A DNA stretch of 64,000 bases from NCBI GenBank assembly GCA_944474755.1, contig OX104124.1:27254452-27318451 (forward strand). Reading direction: 5' to 3'. The notes beneath the pieces were generated by a model, which did no database searches, had not been told where the DNA came from, and saw only the letters and a program-made list of their open reading frames with translations. Numbering within the stretch: position 1 is the stretch's first letter; each line of letters starts with the position of its first letter. The stretch is from Limnoperna fortunei (taxonomy: Eukaryota; Mollusca; Bivalvia; Mytilida; Modiolidae). Shown here one piece after another: positions 26,041-39,200 of the stretch. Position numbers and translations under genes: made by a program.

Positions 26041-28914
26041 CTTTATTGAGTTTTGTACAGTTTATTGACTGTTTCTTTATTGAGTTTTGTACAGTTTATT
26101 GACTGTTTCTTTTTTGAGTTTTGTACAGTTTATTGACTGGTTCTTTATTGAGTTTTGTACAGTTTATTGACTGTTTCTTTATTTAGTTTTGTACAGTTTA
26201 TAGACTGTTTCTTTCTTGCGTTTTGTACAGTTTATTGACTGTTTCTTTATTGAGTTTTGTACAGTTTATTAGCTGGTTCTTTATTGAGTTTTGAACAGTT
26301 TTTTTTACTGTTTCTTTACTGAGTTTTGTACAGTTTTTTGACTGGTTCTTTATTGAGTTTTGTACAGTTTATTCACTGTTTCTTTATTTAGTTTTGTACA
26401 GTTTATTGACTGTTCCTTTATTTATTTTTGTACAGTTTATTGACTGGTTCTTTATTTAGTTTTGTACAGTTTATTGACTGGTTCTTTATTGAGTTTTGTA
26501 CAGTTTATTGACTGGTTCTTTATTGAGTTTTGTACAGTTTATTGACTGGTTCCTTATTCAGTTTTGTACAGTTTATTGACTGGTTCTTTATTGACTTTTG
26601 TACAGTTTATTGACTGGTTCTTTATTAAGTTTTGTACAGTTTTTTGACTGTTTCTTTATTGAGTTTTGTACAGTTTATTGACTGGTTCTTTGTTCTGTTT
26701 TGTACTGTTTATTGACTGGTTCTTTATTCAGTTTTGTACAGTTTATTGACTGGTTCTTTTTTTAGTTTTGTACAGTTTATTGACTGTTTCTTTATTTAGT
26801 TTTGTACAGTTTATTGACTGGTTCTTTGTTGAGTATTGTACACTTTATTGACTGGTTCATTATTCAGTTTTGTACAGTTTATTGACTGGTTCTTTATTGA
26901 GTTTTGTACAGTTTATTGACTGTTTCTTTATTTAGTTTTGTTCTGTTTATTGACTGGTTCTTTATTCAGTTTTGTACAGTTTATTGACTGTTTCTTTATT
27001 GAGTTTTGTACAGTTTATTGACTGTTTCTTTATTGAGTTTTGTACAGTTGATTGACTGGTTCTTTATTCAGTTTTGTACAGTTTATTGACTAATTCTTTA
27101 TTGAGTTTTGTACAGTTTATTGACTGTTTCTTTATTGAGTTTTGTACAGTTTATTGACTGTTTCTTTATTGAGTTTTGTACAGTTTATCGACTGGTTCTT
27201 TATTGGGTTTTGTACAGTTTATTGACTGGTTCTTTATTTAGTTTTGTACAGTTTATTGACTGTTTATCTATTTAGTTTTGTACAGTTTATTTACTGTTTC
27301 TTTATTGAGTTTTGTACAGTTTATCGACTGTTTCTTTATTGAGTTTTGTACAGTTTATTGACTGATTCTTTATTGAGTTTTGTACAGTTTATTGACTGTT
27401 TCTTTATTTAGTTTTTTACAGTTTATAGACTGTTTCTTTATTGAGTTTTGTACAGTTTGTTGATTGTTTCTTTATTGAGTTTTGTACAGTTTATTGACTG
27501 GTTCTTTATTGAGTTTTGTACAGTTTTTTTACTGTTTCTTTATTGAGTTTTGTACAGTTTTTTGACTGGTTCTTTATTGAGTTTTGTACAGTTTATTCAC
27601 TGTTTCTTTATTGAGTTTTGTACAGTTTATTGACTGTTTCTTTATTTATTTTTGTACAGTTTATTGACTGGTTCTTTATTGAGTTTTGTACAGTTTATTG
27701 ACTGGTTCTTTATTGAGTTTTGTACAGTTTATTGACTGGTTCTTTATTGAGTTTTGTACAGTTTATTGACTGGTTCCTTATTCAGTTTTGTACAGTTTAT
27801 TGACTGGTTCTTTATTGACTTTTGTACAGTTTATTGAGTGATTCTTTATTTAGTTTTGTACAGTTTATTGACTGTTTCTTCATTGAGTTTTGTACAGTTT
27901 ATTATTGACTGTTTCTTTATTGAGTTTTGTACAGTTTATTGACTGGTTCTTTATAGAGTTTTGTACAGTTTATTGACTGGTTCTTTATTGAGTTTTGTAG
28001 TTTATTGACTGGTTCTTTATTGAGTTTTGTAAATTTTATTGACTGTTTCTTTATTTAGGTTTGTACAGTTTATTGACTGTTTCTATATTGAGTTTTGTAC
28101 AGTTTATTGACTGGTTCTTTATTGAGTTTTGTACAGTTTATTGACTGTTTCTTTATTTAGTTTTGTACAGTTTATAGACTGTTTCTTTCTTGCGTTTTGT
28201 ACAGTTTATTGACTGTTTCTTTATTGAGTTTTGTACAGTTTATTAGCTGGTTCTTTATTGAGTTTTGAACAGTTTTTTTTACTGTTTCTTTACTGAGTTT
28301 TGTACAGTTTTTTGACTGGTTCTTTATTGAGTTTTGTACAGTTTATTCACTGTTTCTTTATTTAGTTTTGTACAGTTTATTGACTGTTTCTTTATTTATT
28401 TTTGTACAGTTTATTGACTGGTTCTTTATTTAGTTTTGTACAGTTTATTGACTGGTTCTTTATTGAGTTTTGTACAGTTTATTGACTGGTTCTTTATTGA
28501 GTTTTGTACAGTTTATTGACTGGTTCCTTATTCAGTTTTGTACAGTTTATTGACTGGTTCTTTATTGACTTTTGTACAGTTTATTGACTGGTTCTTTATT
28601 AAGTTTTGTACAGTTTTTTGACTGTTTCTTTATTGAGTTTTGTACAGTTTATTGACTGGTTCTTTGTTCTGTTTTGTACTGTTTATTGACTGGTTCTTTA
28701 TTCAGTTTTGTACAGTTTATTGACTGGTTCTTTTTTTAGTTTTGTACAGTTTATTGACTGTTTCTTTATTTAGTTTTGTACAGTTTATTGACTGGTTCTT
28801 TGTTGAGTATTGTACACTTTATTGACTGGTTCATTATTCAGTTTTGTACAGTTTATTGACTGGTTCTTTATTGAGTTTTGTACAGTTTATTGACTGTTTC
28901 TTTATTTAGTTTTG

Positions 28915-30105
28915 TTCCGTTTATTGACTGTTTCTTTATTGAGTTTTGTACAGTTTATTGACTGTTTCTTTATTGAGTTTTGTACAGTTTATTGACTGTT
29001 TCTTTATTGAGTTTTGTACAGTTTATTGACTGGTTCTTTATTCAGTTTTGTACAGTTTATTGACTAATTCTTTATTGAGTTTTGTACAGTTTATTGACTG
29101 GTTCTTTATTGAGTTTTGTACAGTTTATTGACTGTTTCTTTATTGAGTTTTGTACAGTTTATCGACTGGTTCTTTATTGGGTTTTGTACAGTTTATTGAC
29201 TGGTTCTTCATTGAGTTTTGTACAGTTTATTGACTGTTTCTTTATTTAGTTTTGTACAGTTTATCGACTGTTTCTTTTTTGAGTTTTGTACAGTTTATTG
29301 ACTGATTCTTTATTGAGTTTTGTACAGTTTATTGACTGTTTCTTTATTAAGTTTTTTACAGTTTATAGACTGTTTCTTTATTGAGTTTTGTACAGTTTAT
29401 TGATTGTTTCTTTATTGAGTTTTGTACAGTTTATTGACTGGTTCTTTATTGAGTTTTGTACAGTTTTTTTACTGTTTCTTTATTGAGTTTTGTACAGTTT
29501 TTTGACTGGTTCTTTATTGAGTTTTGTACAGTTTATTCACTGTTTCTTTATTGAGTTTTGTACAGTTTATTGACTGTTTCTTTATTTATTTTTGTACAGT
29601 TTATTGACTGGTTCTTTATTGAGTTTTGTACAGTTTATTGACTGGTTCTTTATTGAGTTTTGTACAGTTTATTGACTGGTTCTTTATTGAGTTTTGTACA
29701 GTTTATTGACTGGTTCCTTATTCAGTTTTGTACAGTTTATTGACTGGTTCTTTATTGACTTTTGTACAGTTTATTGACTGGTTCTTTATTAAGTTGCGTA
29801 CAGTTTTTTGACTGTTTCTTTATTGAGTTTTGTACAGTTTATTGACTGGTTCTTTGTTCTGTTTTGTACTGTTTATTGACTGGTTCTTTATTCAGTTTTG
29901 TACAGTTTATTGACTGGTTCTTTTTTTAGTTTTGTACAGTTTATTGACTGTTTCTTTATTTAGTTTTGTACAGTTTATCGACTGGTTCTTTGTTGAGTAT
30001 TGTACACTTTATTGACTGGTTCATTATTCAGTTTTGTACAGTTTATTGACTGGTTCTTTATTGAGTTTTGTACAGTTTATTGACTGTTTCTTTATTTAGT
30101 TTTGT
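28915..30105 (+). repeat. 1,190-bp HOR unit in domain M
   Basis: The TTTATTAAGTT monomer at 28,601 recurs at 29,791, exactly 35 monomers later, and the block of ATTCAG, GACTAATT, ATCGACTGG and TTGGGTTTTG monomers recurs at the same spacing. The edges are approximate, set by the change from TGTTCCG at 28,915 to TGTACAG at 30,105. One monomer at 29,791 reads AAGTTGCGTACAG, which I saw nowhere else. Confidence 0.6.
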
Positions 30106-33100
30106 ACAGTTTATTGACTGTTTCTTTATTGAGTTTTGTACAGTTTATTGACTGTTTCTTTATTGAGTTTTGTACAGTTTATTGACTGTTTCTTTATTGA
30201 GTTTTGTACAGTTTATTGACTGGTTCTTTATTCAGTTTTGTACAGTTTATTGACTAATTCTTTATTGAGTTTTGTACAGTTTATTGACTGTTTCTTTATT
30301 GAGTTTTGTACAGTTTATTGACTGTTTCTTTATTGAGTTTTGTACAGTTTATCGACTGGTTCTTTATTGGGTTTTGTACAGTTTATTGACTGGTTCTTCA
30401 TTGAGTTTTGTACAGTTTATTGACTGTTTATCTATTTAGTTTTGTACAGTTTATTTACTGTTTCTTTATTGAGTTTTTTACAGTTTATTGACTGGTTCTT
30501 TATTGAGTTTTGTACAGTTTATTGACTGTTTCTTTATTTAGTTTTGTACAGTTTATCGACTGTTTCTTTTTTGAGTTTTGTACAGTTTATTGACTGATTC
30601 TTTATTGAGTTTTGTACAGTTTATTGACTGTTTCTTTATTTAGTTTTTTACAGTTTATAGACTGTTTCTTTATTGAGTTTTGTACAGTTTATTGATTGTT
30701 TCTTTATTGAGTTTTGTACATTTTATTGACTGGTTCTTTATTGAGTTTTGTACAGTTTTTTGACTGTTTCTTTATTGAGTTTTGTACAGTTTTTTGACTG
30801 GTTCTTTATTGAGTTTTGTACAGTTTATTCACTGTTTCTTTATTGAGTTTTGTACAGTTTATTGACTGGTTCTTTATTGAGTTTTGTACAGTTTATTGAC
30901 TGGTTCTTTATTCAGTTTTGTATAGTTTATTGTCTAGTTCTTTATTGACTTTTGTACAATTTATTGACTGGTTCTTTATTCAGTTTTGTACAGTTTTTTG
31001 ACTGTTTCTTTATTGAGTTTTGTACAGTTTATTGACTGGTTCTTTGTTCTGTTTTGTACAGTTTATTGACTGGTTCTTTATTCAGTTTTGTACAGTTTAT
31101 TGACTGGTTCTTTTTTTAGTTTTGTACAGTTTATTGATTGTTTCTTTATTGAGTTTTGTACAGTTTATTGACTGTTTCTTTATTTAGTTTTGTACAGTTT
31201 ATAGACTGTTTCTTTATTGAGTTTTGTACAGTTTATTGATTGTTTCTTTATTGAGTTTTGTACAGTTTATTGGCTGGTTCTTTATTGAGTTTTGTACAGT
31301 TTTTTTACTGTTTCTTTATTGAGTTTTGTACAGTTTTTTGTCTGGTTCTTTATTGAGTTTTGTTCAGTTTATTGACTGGTTCTTTGTTCTGTTTTGTACT
31401 GTTTATTGACTGGTTCTTTATTCAGTTTTGTACAGTTTATTGACTGGTTCTTTTTTTAGTTTTGTACAGTTTATTGACTGTTTCTTTATTGAGTTTTGTA
31501 CAGTTTATTGACTGGTTCTTTGTTGAGTTTTGTACAGTTTATTGACTGGTTGTTTGTTCTGTTTTGTACTGTTTATTGACTGGTTCTTTATTCAGTTTTG
31601 TACAGTTTATTGACTGGTTCTTTTTTTAGTTTTGTACAGTTTATTGACTGTTTCTTTATTTAGTTTTGTACAGTTTATAGACTGTTTCTTTATTGAGTTT
31701 TGTACAGTTTATTGATTGTTTCTTTATTGAGTTTTGTACAGTTTATTGACTGGTTCTTTATTCAGTTTTGTACAGTTTATTGACTAATTCTTTATTGACT
31801 TTTGTAGAATTTATTGACTGGTTCTTTATTCAGTTTTGTACAGTTTTTTGACTGTTTCTTTATTGAGTTTTGTACAGTTTATTGACTGGTTCTTTGTTCT
31901 GTTTTGTACTGTTTATTGACTGGTTCTTTATTCAGTTTTGCACAGTTTATTGACTGGTTCTTTTTTTAGTTTTGTACAGTTTATTGACTGTTTCTTTATT
32001 TAGTTTTGTACAGTTTATTGACTGGTTCTTTGTTGAGTTTTGTACACTTTATTGACTGGTTCATTATTCAGTTTTGTACAGTTTATTGACTGGTTCTTTA
32101 TTGAGTTTTGTACAGTTTATTGAGTGATTCTTTATTTAGTTTTGTACAGTTTATTGACTGTTTCTTCATTGAGTTTTGTACAGTTTATTATTGACTGTTT
32201 CTTTATTGAGTTTTGTTCAGTTTATTGACTGGTTCTTTATTGAGTTTTGTACAGTTTTTTGACTGGTTCTTTATTTAGTTTTGTACAGTTTATTGACTGT
32301 TTCTTTATTTAGTTTTGTACAGTTTATTGACTGTTTCTTTATTGAATTTTGTACAGTTTATTGACTGGTTCTTTATTGAGTTTTGTACAGTTTATTGACT
32401 GTTTCTTTATTTAGTTTTGTACAGTTTATTGACTGTTTCTATTTTGAGTTTTGTACAGTTTATTGACTGGTTCTTTATTGAGTTTTGTACAGTTTATTGA
32501 CTGTTTCTTTATTTAGTTTTGTACAGTTTATAGACTGTTTCTTTCTTGCGTTTTGTACAGTTTATTGACTGTTTCTTTATTGAGTTTTGTACAGTTTATT
32601 AGCTGGTTCTTTATTGAGTTTTGAACAGTTTTTTTTACTGTTTCTTTATTGAGTTTTGTACAGTTTTTTGACTGGTTCTTTATTGAGTTTTGTACAGTTT
32701 ATTCACTGTTTCTTTATTTAGTTTTGTACAGTTTATTGACTGTTTCTTTATTTATTTTTGTACAGTTTATTGACTGGTTCTTTATTTAGTTTTGTACAGT
32801 TTATTGACTGGTTCTTTATTGAGTTTTGTACAGTTTATTGACTGGTTCTTTATTGAGTTTTGTACAGTTTATTGACTGGTTCCTTATTCAGTTTTGTACA
32901 GTTTATTGACTAATTCTTTATTGACTTTTGTAGAATTTATTGACTGGTTCTTTATTCAGTTTTGTACAGTTTTTTGACTGTTTCTTTATTGAGTTTTGTA
33001 CAGTTTATTGACTGGTTATTTGTTCTGTTTTTGTACAGTTTATTGACTGGTTCTTTGTTGAGTATTGTACACTTTATTGACTGGTTCATTATTCAGTTTT

Positions 33101-33170
33101 GTACAGTTTATTGACTGGTTCTTTATTGAGTTTTGTACAGTTTATTGACTGTTTCTTTATTTAGTTTTGT
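30106..33170 (+). repeat. 3,065-bp HOR unit in domain M, copy 1
   Basis: Several independent anchors recur at 3,065 bp: GTTTATCTATTTAG (30426, 33491), CTGGTTGTTTGTTCTG (TGTTTGTTCT at 31551, 34616), CTTGCG (32547, 35612), ATTATTGA (32187, 35252) and GGTTATTTGTTCTG (33014, 36079). The unit is about 90 monomers plus 5 bp, the extra bases coming from the 37-bp TTATTATTGAC monomer and a TTTTTTTTACTG monomer. It is the longest clean tandem duplication in domain M. Confidence 0.85.
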
Positions 33171-36100
33171 ACCGTTTATTGACTGTTTCTTTATTGAGTT
33201 TTGTACAGTTTATTGACTGTTTCTTTATTGAGTTTTGTACAGTTTATTGACTGTTTCTTTATTGAGTTTTGTACAGTTTATTGACTGGTTCTTTATTCAG
33301 TTTTGTACAGTTTATTGACTAATTCTTTATTGAGTTTTGTACAGTTTATTGACTGTTTCTTTATTGAGTTTTGTACAGTTTATTGACTGTTTCTTTATTG
33401 AGTTTTGTACAGTTTATTGACTGGTTCTTTATTGGGTTTTGTACAGTTTATTGACTGGTTCTTTATTTAGTTTTGTACAGTTTATTGACTGTTTATCTAT
33501 TTAGTTTTGTACAGTTTATTTACTGTTTCTTTATTGAGTTTTGTACAGTTTATTGACTGGTTCTTTATTGAGTTTTGTACAGTTTATTGACTGTTTCTTT
33601 ATTTAGTTTTGTACAGTTTATCGACTGTTTCTTTTTTGAGTTTTGTACAGTTTATTGACTGATTCTTTATTGAGTTTTGTACAGTTTATTGACTGTTTCT
33701 TTATTTAGTTTTTTACAGTTTATAGACTGTTTCTTTATTGAGTTTTGTACAGTTTATTGATTGTTTCTTTATTGAGTTTTGTACATTTTATTGACTGGTT
33801 CTTTATTGAGTTTTGTACAGTTTTTTTACTGTTTCTTTATTGAGTTTTGTACAGTTTTTTGACTGGTTCTTTATTGAGTTTTGTACAGTTTATTCACTGT
33901 TTCTTTATTGAGTTTTGTACAGTTTCTTGACTGGTTCTTTATTGAGTTTTGTTCAGTTTATTGACTGGTTCTTTATTGAGTTTTGTACAGTTTATTGACT
34001 AATTCTTTATTGACTTTTGTACAATTTATTGACTGGTTCTTTATTCAGTTTTGTACAGTTTTTTGACTGTTTCTTTATTGAGTTTTGTACAGTTTATTGA
34101 CTGGTTCTTTGTTCTGTTTTGTACTGTTTATTGACTGGTTCTTTATTCAGTTTTGTACAGTTTATTGACTGGTTCTTTTTTTAGTTTTGTACAGTTTATT
34201 GATTGTTTCGTTATTGAGTTTTGTACAGTTTATTGACTGTTTCTTTATTTAGTTTTGTACAGTTTATAGACTGTTTCTTTATTGAGTTTTGTACAGTTTA
34301 TTGATTGTTTCTTTATTGAGTTTTGTACAGTTTATTGGCTGGTTCTTTATTGAGTTTTGTACAGTTTTTTTACTGTTTCTTTATTGAGTTTTGTACAGTT
34401 TTTTGACTGGTTCTTTATTTAGTTTTGTACAGTTTATTGACTGGTTCTTTGTTCTGTTTTGTACAGTTTATTGACTGGTTCTTTATTCAGTTTTGTACAG
34501 TTTATTGACTGGTTCTTTTTTTAGTTTTGTACAGTTTATTGACTGTTTCTTTATTGAGTTTTGTACAGTTTATTGACTGGTTCTTTGTTGAGTTTTGTAC
34601 AGTTTATTGACTGGTTGTTTGTTCTGTTTTGTACTGTTTATTGACTGGTTCTTTATTCAGTTTTGTACAGTTTATTGACTGGTTCTTTTTTTAGTTTTGT
34701 ACAGTTTATTGACTGTTTCTTTATTTAGTTTTGTACAGTTTATAGACTGTTTCTTTATTGAGTTTTGTACAGTTTATTGATTGTTTCTTTATTGAGTTTT
34801 GTACAGTTTATTGACTGGTTCTTTATTCAGTTTTGTACAGTTTATTGACTAATTCTTTATTGACTTTTGTAGAATTTATTGACTGGTTCTTTATTCAGTT
34901 TTGTACAGTTTTTTGACTGTTTCTTTATTGAGTTTTGTACAGTTTATTGACTGGTTCTTTGTTCTGTTTTGTACTGTTTATTGACTGGTTCTTTATTCAG
35001 TTTTGTACAGTTTATTGACTGGTTCTTTTTTTAGTTTTGTACAGTTTATTGACTGTTTCTTTATTTAGTTTTGTACAGTTTATTGACTGGTTCTTTGTTG
35101 AGTTTTGTACACTTTATTGACTGGTTCATTATTCAGTTTTGTACAGTTTATTGACTGGTTCTTTATTGAGTTTTGTACAGTTTATTGAGTGATTCTTTAT
35201 TTAGTTTTGTACAGTTTATTGACTGTTTCTTCATTGAGTTTTGTACAGTTTATTATTGACTGTTTCTTTATTGAGTTTTGTTCAGTTTATTGACTGGTTC
35301 TTTATTGAGTTTTGTACAGTTTTTTGACTGGTTCTTTATTTAGTTTTGTACAGTTTATTGGCTGTTTCTTTATTTAGTTTTGTACAGTTTATTGACTGTT
35401 TCTTTATTGAATTTTGTACAGTTTATTGACTGGTTCTTTATTGAGTTTTGTACAGTTTATTGACTGTTTCTTTAATTAGTTTTGTACAGTTTATTGACTG
35501 TTTCTATTTTGAGTTTTGTACAGTTTATTGACTGGTTCTTTATTGAGTTTTGTACAGTTTATTGACTGTTTCTTTATTTAGTTTTGTACAGTTTATAGAC
35601 TGTTTCTTTCTTGCGTTTTGTACAGTTTATTGACTGTTTCTTTATTGCGTTTTGTACAGTTTATTAGCTGGTTCTTTATTGAGTTTTGAACAGTTTTTTT
35701 TACTGTTTCTTTATTGAGTTTTGTACAGTTTTTTGACTGGTTCTTTATTGAGTTTTGTACAGTTTATTCACTGTTTCTTTATTTAGTTTTGTACAGTTTA
35801 TTGACTGTTTCTTTATTTATTTTTGTACAGTTTATTGACTGGTTCTTTATTTAGTTTTGTACAGTTTATTGACTGGTTCTTTATTGAGTTTTGTACAGTT
35901 TATTGACTGGTTCTTTATTGAGTTTTGTACAGTTTATTGACTGGTTCCTTATTCAGTTTTGTACAGTTTATTGACTAATTCTTTATTGACTTTTGTAGAA
36001 TTTATTGACTGGTTCTTTATTCAGTTTTGTACAGTTTTTTGACTGTTTCTTTATTGAGTTTTGTACAGTTTATTGACTGGTTATTTGTTCTGTTTTGTAC

Positions 36101-36235
36101 AGTTTATTGACTGGTTCTTTGTTGAGTATTGTACACTTTATTGACTGGTTCATTATTCAGTTTTGTACAGTTTATTGACTGGTTCTTTATTGAGTTTTGT
36201 ACAGTTTATTGACTGTTTCTTTATTTAGTTTTGTA
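33171..36235 (+). repeat. 3,065-bp HOR unit in domain M, copy 2
   Basis: This is the direct tandem partner of 30,106-33,170. It ends near 36,235, where a TTATAGACTG monomer appears in place of the TTATTGACTG monomer that follows copy 1. Differences include TTGGCTGTTTC near 35,358, ATTGCGTTTTG near 35,645 and TTAATTAG near 35,472. Confidence 0.82.
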
Positions 36236-39200
36236 CAGTTTATAGACTGTTTCTTTATTGAGTTTTGTACAGTTTATTGATTGTTTCTTTATTGAGTTTT
36301 GTACAGTTTATTGACTGGTTCTTTATTGAATTTTGTACAGTTTTTTTACTGTTTCTTTATTGAGTTTTGTACAGTTTTTTGTCTGGTTCTTTATTGAGTT
36401 TTGTACAGTTTATTGACTGGTTCTTTGTTCTGTTTTGTACTGTTTATTGACTGGTTCTTTATTCAGTTTTGTACAGTTTATTGACTGGTTCTTTTTTTAG
36501 TTTTGTACAGTTTATTGACTGTTTCTTTATTTAGTTTTGTACAGTTTATTGACTGGTTCTTTTTTTGAGTTTTGTACAGTTTATTGACTGGTTCTTTGTT
36601 CTGTTTTGTACTGTTTATTGACTGGTTCTTTATTCAGTTTTGTACAGTTTATTGACTGGTTCTTTTGTTAGTTTTGTACAGTTTATTGACTGTTTCTTTA
36701 TTTAGTTTTGTACAGTTTATAGACTGTTTCTTTATTGAGTTTGTACAGTTTATTGATTGTTTCTTTATTGAGTTTTGTACAGTTTATTGACTGGTTCTTT
36801 ATTCAGTTTTGTACAGTTTATTGACTAATTCTTTATTGACTTTTGTAGAATTTATTGACTGGTTCTTTATTCAGTTTTGTACAGTTTTTTGACTGTTTCT
36901 TTATTGAGTTTTGTACAGTTTATTGACTGGTTCTTTGTTCTGTTTTGTACTGTTTATTGACTGGTTCTTTATTCAGTTTTGTACAGTTTATTGACTGGTT
37001 CTTTTTTGAGTTTTGTACAGTTTATTGACTGTTTCTTTATTTAGTTTTGTACAGTTTATTGACTGGTTCTTTGTTGAGTTTTGAACACTTTATTGACTGG
37101 TTCATTATTCAGTTTTGTACAGTTTATTGACTGGTTCTTTATTGAGTTTTGTACAGTTTATTGAGTGATTCTTTATTTAGTTTTGTACAGTTTATTGACT
37201 GTTTCTTCATTGAGTTTTGTACAGTTTATTATTGAATGTTTCTTTATTGAGTTTTGTTCAGTTTATTGACTGGTTCTTTATTGAGTTTTGTACAGTTTTT
37301 TGACTGGTTCTTTATTTAGTTTTGTACAGTTTATTGACTGTTTCTTTATTTAGTTTTGTACAGTTTATTGACTGTTTCTTTATTGAATTTTGTACAGTTT
37401 ATTGACTGGTTCTTTATTGAGTTTTGTACAGTTTATTGACTGTTTCTTTATTGAGTTTTGTACAGTTTATTGACTGTTTCTATTTTGAGTTTTGTACAGT
37501 TTATTGACTGGTTCTTTATTGAGTTTTGTACAGTTTATTGACTGTTTCTTTATTTAGTTTTGTACAGTTTATAGACTGTTTCTTTCTTGCGTTTTGTACA
37601 GTTTATTGACTGTTTCTTTATTGAGTTTTGTACAGTTTATTAGCTGGTTCTTTATTGAGTTTTGAACAGTTTTTTTTACTGTTTCTTTATTGAGTTTTGT
37701 ACAGTTTTTTGACTGGTTCTTTATTGAGTTTTGTACAGTTTATTCACTGTTTCTTTATTTAGTTTTGTACAGTTTATTGACTGTTTCTTTATTTATTTTT
37801 GTACAGTTTATTGACTGGTTCTTTATTGAGTTTTGTACAGTTTATTGACTGGTTCTTTATTGAGTTTTGTACAGTTTATTGACTGGTTCTTTATTGAGTT
37901 TTGTACAGTTTATTGACTGGTTCTTTATTCAGTTTTGTACAGTTTATTGACTAATTCTTTATTGACTTTTGTACAATTTATTGACTGGTTCTTTATTCAG
38001 TTTTGTACAGTTTTTTGACTGTTTCTTTATTGAGTTTTGTACAGTTTATTGACTGGTTCTTTGTTCTGTTTTGTACTGTTTATTGACTGGTTCTTTATTC
38101 AGTTTTGTACAGTTTATTGACTGGTTCTTTTTTTAGTTTTGTACAGTTTATTGACTGTTTCTTTATTGAGTTTTGTACAGTTTATTGACTGGTTCTTTAT
38201 TGAGTTTTGTACAGTTTATAGACTGTTTCTTTATTGAGTTTTGTACAGTTTATTGATTGTTTCTTTATTGAGTTTTGTACAGTTTATTGACTGGTTCTTT
38301 ATTGAATTTTGTACAGTTTTTTTACTGTTTCTTTATTGAGTTTTGTACAGTTTTTTGTCTGGTTCTTTATTGAGTTTTGTACAGTTTATTGACTGGTTCT
38401 TTGTTCTGTTTTGTACTGTTTATTGACTGGTTCTTTATTCAGTTTTGTACAGTTTATTGACTGGTTCTTTATTTAGTTTTGTACAGTTTATTGACTGTTT
38501 CTTTATTGAGTTTTGTACAGTTTATTGACTGGTTCTTTTTTTGAGTTTTGTACAGTTTATTGACTGGTTCTTTGTTCTGTTTTGTACTGTTTATTGACTG
38601 GTTCTTTATTCAGTTTTGTACAGTTTATTGACTGGTTCTTTTTTTAGTTTTGTACAGTTTATTGACTGTTTCTTTATTTAGTTTTGTACAGTTTATAGAC
38701 TGTTTCTTTATTGAGTTTTGTACAGTTTATTGATTGTTTCTTTATTGAGTTTTGTACAGTTTATTGACTGGTTCTTTATTCAGTTTTGTACAGTTTATTG
38801 ACTAATTCTTTACTGACTTTTGTAGAATTTATTGACTGGTTCTTTATTCAGTTTTGTACAGTTTTTTGACTGTTTCTTTATTGAGTTTTGTACAGTTTAT
38901 TGACTGGTTCTTTGTTCTGTTTTGTACTGTTTATTGACTGGTTCTTTATTCAGTTTTGTACAGTTTATTGACTGGTTCTTTTTTTAGTTTTGTACAGTTT
39001 ATTGACTGTTTCTTTATTTAGTTTTGTAGAGTTTATTGACTGGTTCTTTGTTGAGTTTTGTACACTTTATTGACTGGTTCATTATTCAGTTTTGTACAGT
39101 TTATTGACTGGTTCTTTGTTCTGTTTTGTACTGTTTATTGACTGGTTCTTTATTCAGTTTTGTACAGTTTATTGACTGGTTCTTTTTTTAGTTTTGTACA

